Origin: Nematopogon swammerdamellus
Lineage: Eukaryota; Arthropoda; Insecta; Lepidoptera; Adelidae
DNA: 64,000 nt
NCBI GenBank assembly: GCA_946902875.1
Contig: OX336355.1
Location: 12,619,347 to 12,683,346 of the forward strand
Direction: 5' to 3'
The position numbers and the translations under genes were made by a program. Positions 42,429 through 52,887 of the stretch are shown piece by piece. Positions within the stretch are counted from its first letter, which is position 1, and every line of letters begins with the position of its first letter. Below the pieces are notes generated by a model. That model was not told the DNA's origin, searched no databases, and saw only the letters and a program-made list of their open reading frames with translations.

Positions 42429-42652
42429 CTTTTTTTTATGGAAACTTAAACGGTTGGCTACATCACATCACCTACAACATACGTGATGTCAGCCCATAAC
42501 ACCGGGTGAACTAGGTGTCATGTTAGTGCTTCCCTTCGATCGTGCCGGCTACACTGAACTGGACGGAAAACACAAACTAGGTTTACATAGCCGTTTCGAC
42601 CGACGTTTCATTCAGTACGGTGGTACCATACCGGGCGGGTTGAATGGTAGGG
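42429..42652 (-). mobile_element. SINE body nested in H-B element
   Basis: Reverse body copy from the T-run (TTTTTTTTATGGAAAC) to GGTACCATACCGGGCGGG. It is inserted between CAGGTTAGCCACCT and CACCTCACACCTTGGCG of an H-B element, which elsewhere are contiguous. Confidence 0.85.
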
Positions 42653-42755
42653 ACCACCTCACACCTTGGCGCTGTCCTTCCACCGAGTCATGCAGAAGGT
42701 GGGTCTTCACGCCTTACTCGCGCTGCTTGATAGTTATCCGAATACTTTGCTTAAT

Positions 42756-43124
42756 CAGAGGCGGCGCAAGGCGTGGGCGACGTGGGCGACCACCCACGGC
42801 CTCGCGGCCCAACGGGCCTCGCACCTCGAAAGTTCATGCAGCTTTGATTCATGAAAAATATTCAGCTAGATCTATTAAAAGAGACCCCGAGTAAACATGT
42901 TTAGACTTAATCAAAGGCAAACTAAAGCTTACTATAAAGCCTTTATCAGACACAAGATGGGAAAGCAGGACAGAGGCAGTGAATATTGAAATAATACAGT
43001 ATAGTGGCGGTATTATTCCGATTTGATGATGTTGTTGAATGTATTGAGTACCTATTGGAAAAATTGAGAGGGCCTCGCAAAATTTACCTTGCCCACATCT
43101 AATTAAGTTCATGCCCCGCCACTG
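42756..43124. mobile_element. hAT-like MITE, 8-bp duplication
   Basis: Ends CAGAGGCGG and CCGCCACTG are inverted repeats of hAT style. Flanks TGCTTAAT and TGCTTAAC are an 8-bp target duplication with one difference. The empty site is seen in the H-B copy at 47545-47560 (CTTCGCTAAACGTGG). No ORF. Confidence 0.75.
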
Positions 43125-43237
43125 TGCTTAACGTGGTGGTTGGTGTTGTGCTGTAAGTTACAAGAGTATTTGCAGCACAACACCGATTACTCTGCTTACC
43201 CCGATTGTAGAAATACAGCGTGGTGTGGTGTGTGTGT

Positions 43238-43322
43238 GTATATTTCCTCCCAAGTACAGTCTCTGGTCCTACAATAGTGGGCAGTGAATAGGCACCTTTC
43301 AGGCCAGCAGCAGCTGTAATAT
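43238..43322 (+). pseudogene. Jockey-like 3' scrap
   Basis: TATTTCCTCCCAAGTACAGT, CTGGTCCTACAATAGTGGGC and AGGCACCTTTCAGGCC match the C-terminal coding region of the Jockey-like copies; about 85 bp. Confidence 0.55.
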
Positions 43323-43333
43323 ACACAGAGGAT

Positions 43334-43592
43334 ATATAAGGGATATGACTCCCTTCTTATATTATTAGGTGGTAGGGTTTAACCCACCCGGGTTGGTAGC
43401 ACCGCACTGAATGAAACGTCGGTCGAAACGGCTATGTAAATAGTTTGTGTTTTCCGTCCAGTTCAGTGTAGCCGGCACGACCGAAGGGATACATTGACGT
43501 GGCACCAAGTTCACCCGGTGTTATGGGCTGACATCGCGGATGTTGTAGGTGATGTAGCCAACCGTGTCAGTTTCAATAAAAAAAAAATATAT
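43334..43592 (+). mobile_element. H-head SINE, 5' truncated
   Basis: Starts at TAAGGGATATGACTCCCTTC in the H head and continues through the common body to an A tail followed by TA repeats. Confidence 0.84.
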
Positions 43593-43977
43593 ATATAATA
43601 AATATAATATTTAATACTAATTAAATGGCCGACCTAAGTATATAGATTCTACAGTGGCAATAAGCAGGCATTAAAAATTCATGGAACAGCCGTAGAACTT
43701 TCAAAGTCGCCATCTGAGATACATTAAAATACATTTAGATATTTTGTCTTTGAAAGAAAACTTGGAATGAAATTTTATCATTTATCAAATCACTGAAGCG
43801 AAATCTCTTCTCCGACAGTTGCAATCAATGAAAACACGATCTACGCCCGAGTACGACCTACGCTAATAAAGGTCACTTGCTCTGAAACTTGGAAAACTGT
43901 TAGGGTGGGCTCATACAATTTAATGGTTGCATTATATTTGAGAATTATATAATTAATTAGATACCTCTTCTCGCGCA

Positions 43978-44640
43978 CCATCAATCAATACTAATAATAA
44001 ATCTGTAAGGGATGGTGATGGAGTAAGTTACTTTGTTTTATGAGATATTGATTTTATAGACTTCTATGTATGATACTAAAGATAAATTGACGATTTTTTA
44101 AAATCTTTCTGTATGTATGTTCTTGCTCCTCCATAAATCTTAAGCGATCACCCGAATTTGATAAAATTTAGTGCAAGCCTATTTACCTATTACGAGACAC
44201 AGGATACGATAAATAAATTCAGTTCCAGTTACGCTAAGATGTGGCTCTCATACAAACCGAATTGAAGGGTTGAAATTCTATAGGGTCTATGTGCCTAAAA
44301 GTTAAAGCCGAGATATAACAAAAAAACTGAAAAATACACGCATAGTGGCACATAGAACGGCCCTTGTTTTAACAGCGTCTGTGTAGTATAGGGCGGAGCT
44401 AGGCACTCAGACTCTTTTGTATGTTATTAGCCTTGGCACATTGATTGTATTTCCGCAAAAATATCGTTTTTGGATTATTTGGCACTTAGACCCTATAGAA
44501 TTTCAACCCTTCAATTGTTTCGCGCGCTGAAATAAATGTAACGCAGGAACGCAGCTCGGCCTTCTTTCTTACTTACTTACTTATTTTCTTCTTTTTAAAT
44601 ATGGATTTCACGTGAACAAAGCCTCGGGCAAAAACCTAGC
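43978..44640 (+). repeat. Interspersed repeat, copy 1 (host of MITE)
   Basis: ATCAATCAATACTAATAATA, AATCTGTAAGG, GAGTAAGTTACTTTGTTTTA, ACGCTAAGATGTGGCTCTC and, after the MITE, CTTTTTAAATATGGATTTCA, with GGGCAAAAACCTAGCAAAG at the end. Same order as 46540-46890. Confidence 0.75.
44264..44512. mobile_element. MITE with AATT duplication
   Basis: 37-bp inverted ends GAAGGGTTGAAATTCTATAG and GGTCTATGTGCC; AATT on both sides. The related repeat at 46540-46890 has the uninterrupted site ACCGAATTGTTCCGC. Confidence 0.82.
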
Positions 44641-44659
44641 AAAGAAATAGGTAGATAGA

Positions 44660-44795
44660 TAGATAGATAGAAAATTCTTTATTGCTCCAGTAAACATTAA
44701 ACAGTAACAAATACATTGGAAAATTTACATAAGGTGCAAAGGCGGACTTATCCCTTACAGAGATTTCTTACAGTCAACCTTTGGATGTTTGAGAT
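44660..44795 (-). mobile_element. LINE 3' UTR with GATA/CTAT tail
   Basis: Read on the minus strand: TGTAAGGGATAAGTCCGCCT, AAATTTTCCAATGTATTTG, AGCAATAAAGAATTTTC and a CTATCTATCTATCTATCTAT tail. Confidence 0.72.
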
Positions 44796-45509
44796 TCGAT
44801 AATATAGTGGAATGTAAGTAGGTAGTAGCAAAAGAGTTGCGTGACAATTGGAGATAAATTTAATAATAAGAATACTTATTAATACATACATATAAGTACA
44901 TGATAGTAGGTAGGTAATTAAAACTTACTCACAAAAAAATCCAAAAGATACAGATTCTGTAAAGTAAATCCTGCGACTTGTCATCCCTATCTATCCCTAT
45001 ACATATAAGATTAATGTCTGTGTGTATGTTTCCATAGAACTCAAGAACGACTCAACCTATTCCCTTGCCGTTTTTGCCTATGTAATGCAACATATCTCCG
45101 TCTGGTTCTATACTATATAGCGTCAGCCCTTTATTCATGTGAGCTGAGCAGTCGGGAGAAATATACCAATTCGGTTAGCTTTCATGTGATTTACTCGAAA
45201 ACTGCTCAACAGATCTATATAGAGTTTTCGTCGACTTTAGCGCGGACGGTGTCTCGGGCACATTAGTTTATCGATAAATAAAAATGTTGCGTATTTTTGG
45301 TTTCTGTTTGTACTCTTACATTACAAGTATATCTTACTCTTATGATTGACCGCTTTATGTTACTCAAGAAGTATATAATATACCTATTGTATTTTATGTG
45401 CACTGATAATAATGACGGCAACATTTTAATACCAAATTGTAATAGCTATATTTTGGTATTTAAAAAAAAGAAGGAGAAATTTCGATTTCTATAAATAAAT
45501 AATAAACTT

Positions 45510-45725
45510 TTTTTATGGATAGCGCGACATGTGGCATCGTTTCACCTACAAGTAGGTGTCTAACGATGCCGATGATTCTGTGATGCACAGGGATTGCGAA
45601 TGCCATGCCGGCCTGACAGGAGCCTTTTCACGCCCCTTTTGAAAAACCCCAGGCTGTACTTGGGAGGAAATAGATGGGCAGGGAGTGCGTTCCACATTTT
45701 CCCGGTTCTTAAACGTTACGTCATG
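45510..45725 (-). pseudogene. Jockey-like 3' end
   Basis: Reverse copy with tail (TTTTTTTATGGATAGCGCGA), ATGCCATGCCGGCCTGACAG, CAGGCTGTACTTGGGAGG and GCGTTCCACATTTTCCCGG; several frame breaks. It ends 90 bp before the candidate exon at 45816. Confidence 0.72.
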
Positions 45726-45815
45726 TCAGTCTGTTCTGAAACGTTTTGTAAAATGTAAGGTATGTTTTATAAAATTTTAAATTTTTCAATAATATACGTG
45801 TATGTATACCTATAG

Positions 45816-46061
45816 GTAGAACAAACGATCGAAGAAAGATTAGACAGTCGAATCCGAAATAATAAATTGTATTCTCCAACGAAATGTAGAGGCCGAGGCC
45901 CCCTTAAAGCAATAAGAAACTGGAAAGGACATCTTAAAAGCGGGAAAACCAAATGTTTATTCCTCGAGATCGCTGAAACAGAAGACTTTTACAAATCGCT
46001 AGCTAAATCCTCAAACAAGAAGACAAATGGAAGTACAATTATTTTCAAAAAGTATCTCTGA
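45816..46061 (+). CDS. Candidate terminal coding exon, unknown protein
   Basis: Directly after a pyrimidine/AT-rich stretch ending CCTATAG, 81 sense codons run open to TGA. The peptide is basic (VEQTIEERLDSRIRNNKLYS near the start, then RGRGPLKAIRNWKGHL) and does not look like the surrounding TE ORFs. I do not recognise it. It may be the last exon of a plus-strand gene whose earlier exons I could not find, an exonic fragment carried by a TE, or chance. Confidence 0.3.
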   Translation, partial: VEQTIEERLDSRIRNNKLYSPTKCRGRGPLKAIRNWKGHLKSGKTKCLFLEIAETEDFYKSLAKSSNKKTNGSTIIFKKYL

Positions 46062-46539
46062 CAAGCGCGGGATTAGCCTTCCAATTTTAAATTCTTGATC
46101 ACTCGCTCCACCTCTCTTGCGCCGCTCGTTTCGGCCAATCAGCGGGCGCTAAACTTTTCGAATCTTCAAAGAAATGACAGGCTATTAAAAAGCGGGAGCT
46201 GTAGAGACAGCAAACCAATTTAATTTCAGCGTTGAAATACGGTTTCAAATATTTGTCGACATTTAACATATTATTTTCTTTCAAAAGCATAACATTTACT
46301 TATTTATAAGAAATAATTCATGCTTACCACATTAAAAGTCTTTATTTATGAGCAACATTGTAGAATCATGTATTAAATAGGTACTTACTTAGTATTTATT
46401 AACACATCAGCGTTCAGTACAAAACAAATAAAGTGCAGTTATATTTATTCGAGGCTAACTACTAGGCGTCAGTATTTCAGTAAAGTAAAACCATAAACGA
46501 AATATGTAATTATTCTCAATATATAATTTATATCAATCA

Positions 46540-46890
46540 ATACTAATAATAAATCTGTAAGGGGTGGTCATGGAGTAAGTTAATTTGTTTTATGAGATAC
46601 TGCGTCCGTAGACTCTACGTATGATAATAAAACTAAATTTACGTTTTTTAGAAATATTTTCTGTAAGTATGTATGTTCCTCCATAATTCGATTAAACTTA
46701 ATACAAGCACATGATTATACGGGACACAGGATAGGCTAAATAAAATTCAGTTCCGGTTACGCTATATGTGGCTCTCATAAAAACCGAATTGTTCCGCCCG
46801 TCGAAATAAAGGTACGGTAGCGGGCTTACTTACTTTCTTCTTTTTAAATACGAATTTCACGCGAGCGAAGCCGCGGGCAAACGCTAGTAT
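46540..46890 (+). repeat. Interspersed repeat, copy 2
   Basis: Matches 43978-44640 without the MITE; ends CGCGAGCGAAGCCGCGGGCA and AACGCTAGTA, an ending common to many lepidopteran repeats (also 37855-37893 and, reversed, 23020-23050). Confidence 0.75.
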
Positions 46891-46980
46891 AATTATATAA
46901 TTGTATATATAATGATAAAAAAACCCATGTATAATTTTCTTAGTGCTTTTCATAATGTCAAGGCAAGTCAATCAATGATG

Positions 46981-47028
46981 CCGTTCACAAAATCTAATAG
47001 TTACGCAACTATTAGATTTTGTGAACGG
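46981..47028. repeat. 48-bp palindrome, 4-nt loop
   Basis: CCGTTCACAAAATCTAATAG(TT), loop ACGC, then the exact 22-bp complement. Strong cruciform or hairpin potential. Confidence 0.9.
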
Positions 47029-47333
47029 AGTAAATAATGAAATGCTACTTCTCGTTTTTTCTCACCGTACAATGAATTCGATTCAATTTATTCACTTTGC
47101 TTCGCGATAATCTTAGAACATTATACAGAATAAGGATATGCATACGAATTTCTCTAATGCATCTATCTATACTGAGTGTATAATATTATATTAAAATATT
47201 GAATATTTATTTATATCATCGGACACCAATTTGTGAGTATATGTGTGTAAATAGTTTGACATTGAAGTTTTTGATTAGATTTACGGCGTATACTGTGTAA
47301 TTTATATAGTATTTTCTATATATTATTGTATTG

Positions 47334-47652
47334 CGTGGGGTCGGTACTTAATAGGAATATTCCCACTGCATCTCTCCCCGTGCATTTCCTAAAAGGCGAC
47401 TAAGGGATAAGGACAACATGCCGTGCATAAGGGCGACAGGCTAGCCACCTTTCACCTTGGCGCGGTCTTTCCACCGAGTCATGCAGCAGGTAGGCCTTAG
47501 TGCCTTACTTGCTGCCTGATAGTTACCTTGTCCGAATACTTCGCTAAACGTGGTGGTTGGTGTTGTGCTGTAATTTACCAGAGTACTTGCAGCACAACAC
47601 CGATTACTATGCTTACCCCGATTGTCGGGATACGGCGTGTGGTGTGTACCTA
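47334..47652 (+). mobile_element. H-B element, full length
   Basis: H head (GCGTGGGGTCGGTACTTAAT, CATCTCTCCCCGTGC) followed by the B body (AGGGCGACAGGCTAGCCACC, CGAGTCATGCAGCAGG, GTGGTTGGTGTTGTGCTG, CTTACCCCGATTGTCGGG). No ORF; origin unknown. Confidence 0.82.
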
Positions 47653-49437
47653 TGTATTTTAATTTGCGAAACATTCAATCAATTATAAGTATATTTTCTT
47701 CTAAACTGTATGTTCAATGTGTGTGCCGTGTATGATATAATGTGGAACTCTTACGAGAGCTCTGTAGCACGTGACACGACTCTTATCACGTTGTGTTGTT
47801 TCAAAGCGTTCGACGAACAAATACGCCAGTAAATAAACCAGCCAATTAGGGGTCCGTATCGTGAAATAGGGGTTGAATCGACGAAAATAAACACAGCAGT
47901 CGACGTGGAGCGGCGACGTCTCTCTAATTGTTACAAACGAGATCCTTAGTCTTGCGCGAGCCTGACGCGAGGAATAAATCAGCGGGGTCTCAGGTTTGGG
48001 CAATTTTTTACGCTAATTCCGCGCGAGTGGTCTACTGCGAACGCGAGCGGGATCGCAGTTCTAAACGAGATATTTCTGGATATTTCATATTCGTTTAGAT
48101 TGTATTTATTACATGTTCTGAATGTTTTAATCGAAGCTTTTTAACGCACGTTTGGGATGGGGACCTAACTCACAAAAAAAAGAAACGTCACGAAAGTTCG
48201 AACGGAAGTTGCAACGCTCCTTATTGGCTGTGCAGCGCGTACTGTTGCCCTGAGCGCCATCTATGAGAGTCGTTTGAAGTCGAACCATTGTTGTATTGGT
48301 TGTTTTGTTAGCTAAGTTGTGTAAGAATAAGTTGAAAGGAATATCGCATAGGCGCTATCCTGATAAAATTAAATTATGTTATGAAATAATTGGATTTTAA
48401 ATAAATAAATACAAAACGTAAGGAACTTCGATTCTGTCGGGTGTTCTTAATTTTTTTTTCAAATGATCTATTCTGCAATAATAATTTCATCAATTTGGTA
48501 GTTATGTAAGTCTGATTTCTATTACATCGTGCTATAACATTTTCACCCACCTACCACTGAGCAATGTAACGCAAGGGACCTCTCGTAATAAATAATACTT
48601 AATTGTATTATTTAGGTAATATGTAAAATTAAATAAAGAACACTTTAACGATTTCTAAATCGATTTATGAAACGTTATGTTATATTTAAAAAAAACACCT
48701 TTATAATGTATATCGAAGTCAAAAGCCAGGTGCGTTGGTTTCCTCTGTGAAAGGACGGATCGGAAACGGAGCTGCGGTAGCCAGACTTCTGTATCGGCCG
48801 AGGACAATCATTTGTGTGTTCACAAATGCGTCGTGGATTTTAGTGACGACAAAAAATATGTAGAGTTTAACATTTTATTATAAAATTTATAGGAATTTAA
48901 ATTACAAGTGTGCGTTATAGAACAAACCAGATGGCAAATTCATAATGTACTTGAGTATGTTTGTTTACGTTCGGTTTACGATGACCAAAAAATGATCACT
49001 GAAATATAAAAAAAAAGATCTATAATAATTTTTGTGTTTCCATATTCGACTACTACTAACGATCGGAGAGAACCCGCACTTACGTACACACTCTTCTAAT
49101 AATAATATAACGCTATCACAATGTCCCGCCGCCGCAGTGTCTGGTGACCCTATCAGTAAGTCAACAAACGTAGGCATCAACAAACAATTTGCTCCATAGT
49201 TCAGTACAATGCCTAAAGCGGGGAGCTTGCAACATATTTCGTAATGATCTTTTCACAGTACAGGAATAATTTTTGACACTTTAAATAATATTATGTTTAC
49301 ATTTTTTTAAATGCATAGAATTACTTTATTCGGAAGTACAAAAGAATACATATAAATATAAATTAAAAATGGAAAAAACAACAGATTAAAACAAAGTAAA
49401 ACTAAAAATTAAAATAAATAACTCCTCCATTGGGAAG
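47653..49437. other. Unassigned intergenic or 5' intronic sequence
   Basis: No TIR, SINE or coding pattern found; 47930-48060 is GC-richer. Confidence 0.35.
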
Positions 49438-49620
49438 GATAAAGCGGTCCCAAGAACCGAAGCAGCGTTCCACCGCTGAGTGGCCAAGCTTATCTTTTTA
49501 TTTAGGAACGCTCTGGCACGGCGCGGCGGTCTCCGGACGAATCCACTGCTTCACCAACTCTTTGGCGTCCGGGCTCCACACCCCAAGAGTCTCCACGGCA
49601 AAAGCGACAAACTCGTAGTT
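49438..49620 (-). pseudogene. Retroelement C-terminal fragment (VETLG type)
   Basis: The minus strand reads NYEFVAFAVETLGVWSPDAK and ELVKQWIRPE, then a stop. VPFAVETLGxWxPxA is a motif I recall from the C-terminus of animal retroelement polyproteins. Sequence that should follow it is found separately at 49915-50105 but in the wrong order, so these are two different truncated copies. Confidence 0.6.
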
Positions 49621-49914
49621 TTGTTTGATATAACTATACTTACTGTGTTTTGCAGTTTGTCCCTTTGCCGCGGCATGTTTAAATTGTATTGCGTGAAAAT
49701 CGAAAAGGACGAATCCTACATTGTGTAATAATTTTAAATTGTTTTCGAAAATTCATACGAAGTTAAGAAAAAAAATATTATGCTTATATTATATATCATG
49801 CTACCAAAAAATGAAGATACAATAAAAATTAAACTAATTATCTAAGCTAAACTAATATAAAATATAACTAAGTTAAAAACTAAAATTAACCTAAAATTAG
49901 AACTAACCTAAAAA

Positions 49915-50105
49915 ATATAAAATATTTCGTCCAGCCCGTCCTCCGTGTCCTGTCCGCGAAGCGAGCCCATTACACCTGCTGCATTCCCACGCTGGATCGC
50001 CAGGCTGACTCTCTGCCTGAAGTATTCACCAGCGCGTTTGTCATTTGCTTTTTCTATTAATTTTTTTGATAAGTTGCCAATAAATTTCTTAATATTATTC
50101 ATGCT
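49915..50105 (-). pseudogene. Retroelement C-terminal fragment (QRGNAA type)
   Basis: The minus strand reads IGNLSKKLIEKANDKRAGEY and FRQRVSLAIQRGNAAGVMGS, close to LRQRISVAIQRGNAASVLET at 53215-53420. Short, ends in AT-rich DNA. Confidence 0.65.
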
Positions 50106-50383
50106 TAATATTAAAATATCAATGTCAATTCATTTATTCGATGTATTTTATTAAAATATTTTCTTATTACCAGGAGTAGCTACTTCACATTGAGTTTGTA
50201 ATTATTGGTCCAGCCAGACTATAATATTTCAAGAATTCTCCTAAATCAATTAAAAATGTTTAGGTATTGCGTAGTAGGCAAAGTGAATGACATGCTCATA
50301 AAAAAAATATCATATTTAGGTGCATTCATACATACCTACATACCGCACGCTTAGCTACGTATTACTTAGGACAAGTTATCTAA

Positions 50384-50546
50384 AGGCACGAAGACCCACC
50401 TGCTGCATGACTCGGTGCAAGGACCGCACCTATGTGAAAGGTGACTATCCTATCGCCCTTTAGCACGGCATCCTGTTCGATAAGAAGTCGCCTTTTACGT
50501 CATTCACCGAGAGAGGCAGTAGGTTAAACTTAAAGTTTAATTACTT
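50384..50546 (-). mobile_element. H-B element fragment
   Basis: Reverse partial copy: CACGAAGACCCACCTGCTGC, GCCCTTTAGCACGGCATCC, GTCGCCTTTTACGTCATTC, spanning the junction of H head and B body. Confidence 0.75.
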
Positions 50547-51117
50547 AAATTTTGCACCACTGTGAAGCGGCCCAAATACAGAGTGTGCAGCTAATAATAG
50601 GCGTCGCATGTCAGTTTCACACGTACGAATTACGCCAGGAGTAGGGTGGCCCACAATACGGGTTCGTCCACCGTACTAATAGTGCCATTATACTGTTTAA
50701 TTTTGTCCAAAATCGAGCACCAACTTTTATACGTGTACAATTATGTCAGTTCGATATTGATCTGTATTGTCGGGCATTTTGGCAGATTTAGACTAATAGA
50801 TTTTGGAGATTCTTTAATATTCTTAGTAATAGAATTTGTTTGATTTCATTTTGGATGTAAGGGATTATTTTTGATGAGATGCTATCGACTTTTGTGATGT
50901 TTAATTGGTTTCTCGCGAGTGGACTCGTGGATAAAGGAAGTATTAGAGTTGGATTTTCTTTTTATTTGTAAGCAACTTACCTACATTCTTTTATGTTAGT
51001 GGTAGGTGATATGTATGGATATTTCATGTCTTTACATTTAGTGTAGTGTAGACAGAAATGTTGGCTGGCAGACACCCTTATAAGTATGTGCCAGTGTCAT
51101 TGTTAGTTAGTCAGTGT

Positions 51118-51315
51118 CAGCCAGGTGCCACGTCAGTGCTTCCCTTTGGTTGTGCCGGCTACATTGACTGGACGGAAAACATGAAATTTTTTATAGGCTT
51201 TTCGTTCGACCGACCTTCGTTCAGTGCGGTTGTACCAATCCGGACGGGTTGAGTCCTACAACCTACACTTGTAGGGGAGGTAAGGGGAGGGACCTACAGT
51301 TTCAAGTGGAATCCT
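51118..51315 (-). mobile_element. 5S-head SINE body fragment
   Basis: Reverse, divergent copy from AGCCAGGTGCCACGTCAGTG to GGGACCTACAGTTTC; both the tail and the head are missing. Confidence 0.75.
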
Positions 51316-52062
51316 AACTACACCTATTCTTATTTTTAAGTTACATAATGTATTACGAACGATGTATCACTGTACTCCTGACTGGGAAATAAACGCTTTT
51401 TACTTCACTTTACTTTAACCACGGCCAACTTCAACAACGGTCGGACGGCTACCTACCTATCCAAAGTTTGACCGCGGCCTCGTATCTCGACCACGAGAGC
51501 AAAGCTGCAGTGACGGAACCCTCGGCACGTGAATATGTTCACACATGACCAGATTTTTTTAAGGAGCCGACACAAAAAAAAATATCCGCTTAAATATCCC
51601 GGCCATCTGCCCCAAGGTCTGCGATTATTCCTCAAATCGCTCGCTCTACTCTAAAACGTTCCTTTATGTCTCCGGAGCCGTTAGTCAATAAAATATTATT
51701 CTTGTTGACAAATTTGGAACATTTAGTTAAATTGGGTCGAACGTGGGTCAAATCTATTGAGTACGTTGCTAGGGTAATTAATGGCTTGGAAAAATTATAT
51801 TGCAATATACAGCTCAATTACTTTATGTTTTGAAATAAAACCTAAAACGAATCGAAAACGTAACTTTATTTTTTTTTTGTCGTTTTAGTACATAGCTTAA
51901 ATAAAAGCCTGTTTTTAAAAATGTTTTTTTATTTATTATTTTATTTTGTGGTGTTCAGTTTTCTTTTAGCACCAAAAGTGTGTGGATATGCAATTTCAGC
52001 TCAATGGTGGAACTGGGTTATAATTCAGTTGCAAGATTTTAACCACAAATAATTATGTATAC

Positions 52063-52350
52063 TTGACCGTGGATCGGATTCCACGTAAAACTGTAGGTCC
52101 CTTCCCTTCTTACCTTACTAGGTGGTAGGGCTAGGGATTATCCCGCCCGGGTTGTTATAGCACTGAATGAAACGTCTCGGTCGAAACTGCTCTGTAAATA
52201 GTAGTTCGTGTTTACTGTCCAGTTCAGTGTAGCCGACATGAAGTGAAGGGAAGCACTGACATGGCACCTAGTTCACCCGGTGTTACGGGCTGACATCACG
52301 GATGTTGCAGGTGATGTAGTCAACCGTGCCAGTTTCCATAAAAAAAACAT
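52063..52350 (+). mobile_element. 5S-head SINE, truncated in head
   Basis: Starts inside the head at TTGACCGTGGATCGGATTCC (B-box-like), then ACGTAAAACTGTAGG, full body and A tail. It ends about 190 bp downstream of the candidate exon at 52540. Confidence 0.85.
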
Positions 52351-52539
52351 ACGTACTAACAGGCCCCATATTACAGGTGCAGTTAAATAAAAGCTTGTAA
52401 TAAAAATCATTCAATTCTGACATAAATAATTTTATTTTGTTCCGCATTTGTTGTGTTTTATATACCTATGTAATTCAGAACTAAAACAAAACTACTCCCA
52501 ATGGTGTTAGCCTAATTACAGTTAATTAACGCCACTTAC

Positions 52540-52606
52540 CAGCCCTTGCAAGGGCTCCGTTGTAGCTCCGAGCATATTTCTTACTGGTCTCTTGACCTTC
52601 CGACAT
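52540..52606 (-). CDS. Candidate first coding exon, gene unknown
   Basis: An ATG in good context (CAAAATG) opens 22 codons, MSEGQETSKKYARSYNGALA and so on, ending in G|GTAAGTGG, a strong 5' splice site. No stop lies between them. It is on the same strand as transketolase and 13 kb upstream of its exon 1. It cannot be the transketolase N-terminus: joined to the AG at 39293 it meets a stop after two codons, and its phase does not fit exon 2. It could be an upstream-ORF-bearing 5' exon of transketolase or the first exon of an unseen gene. Confidence 0.35.
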
Positions 52607-52887
52607 TTTGAGACCGGACCCTAGTCTGTAAGGTGCGAGATGAGAAAACCTCGAGACTTCCGTTTCTCGCGGTAACCACACTGTGATGCGAATTTGCTTT
52701 ATGTTAAATCCTTAGGACGGCTTACGTAGGCAAGTACTTTTAGGCAAAATAAGTAATCATTAAATAATACGTGCGTAGGGAGTATAGGTATAATATAGTA
52801 TTGGTGCACAGCTATAAAACGCCGCCATTTATAAGTAGTACTTTTTAAACACATAAAGCTAATTACAAAATAAAATATAAACCTAAA

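Larger units (their letters stand above)
42385..43228 (+). mobile_element. H-B element carrying two nested insertions
   Basis: GTATAAGGACAAGATGCC, ACCTTGGCGCTG, CACCGAGTCATGCAG, CGTGGTGGTTGGTGTTGTGC and TTACCCCGATTG in the same order as at 47334 and 54919. A reverse SINE (42429-42652) and a hAT-like MITE (42756-43124) interrupt it. Confidence 0.8.

Noticed and set aside
49438..50105. One continuous retroelement C-terminus
   Set aside because: The VETLG segment, which should come first, lies downstream on that strand of the QRGNAA segment, so they are separate fragments.
52540..52606. Alternative N-terminus of transketolase
   Set aside because: The phase does not match exon 2, and splicing to the AG before exon 1 gives an in-frame stop; at most a 5' UTR exon.
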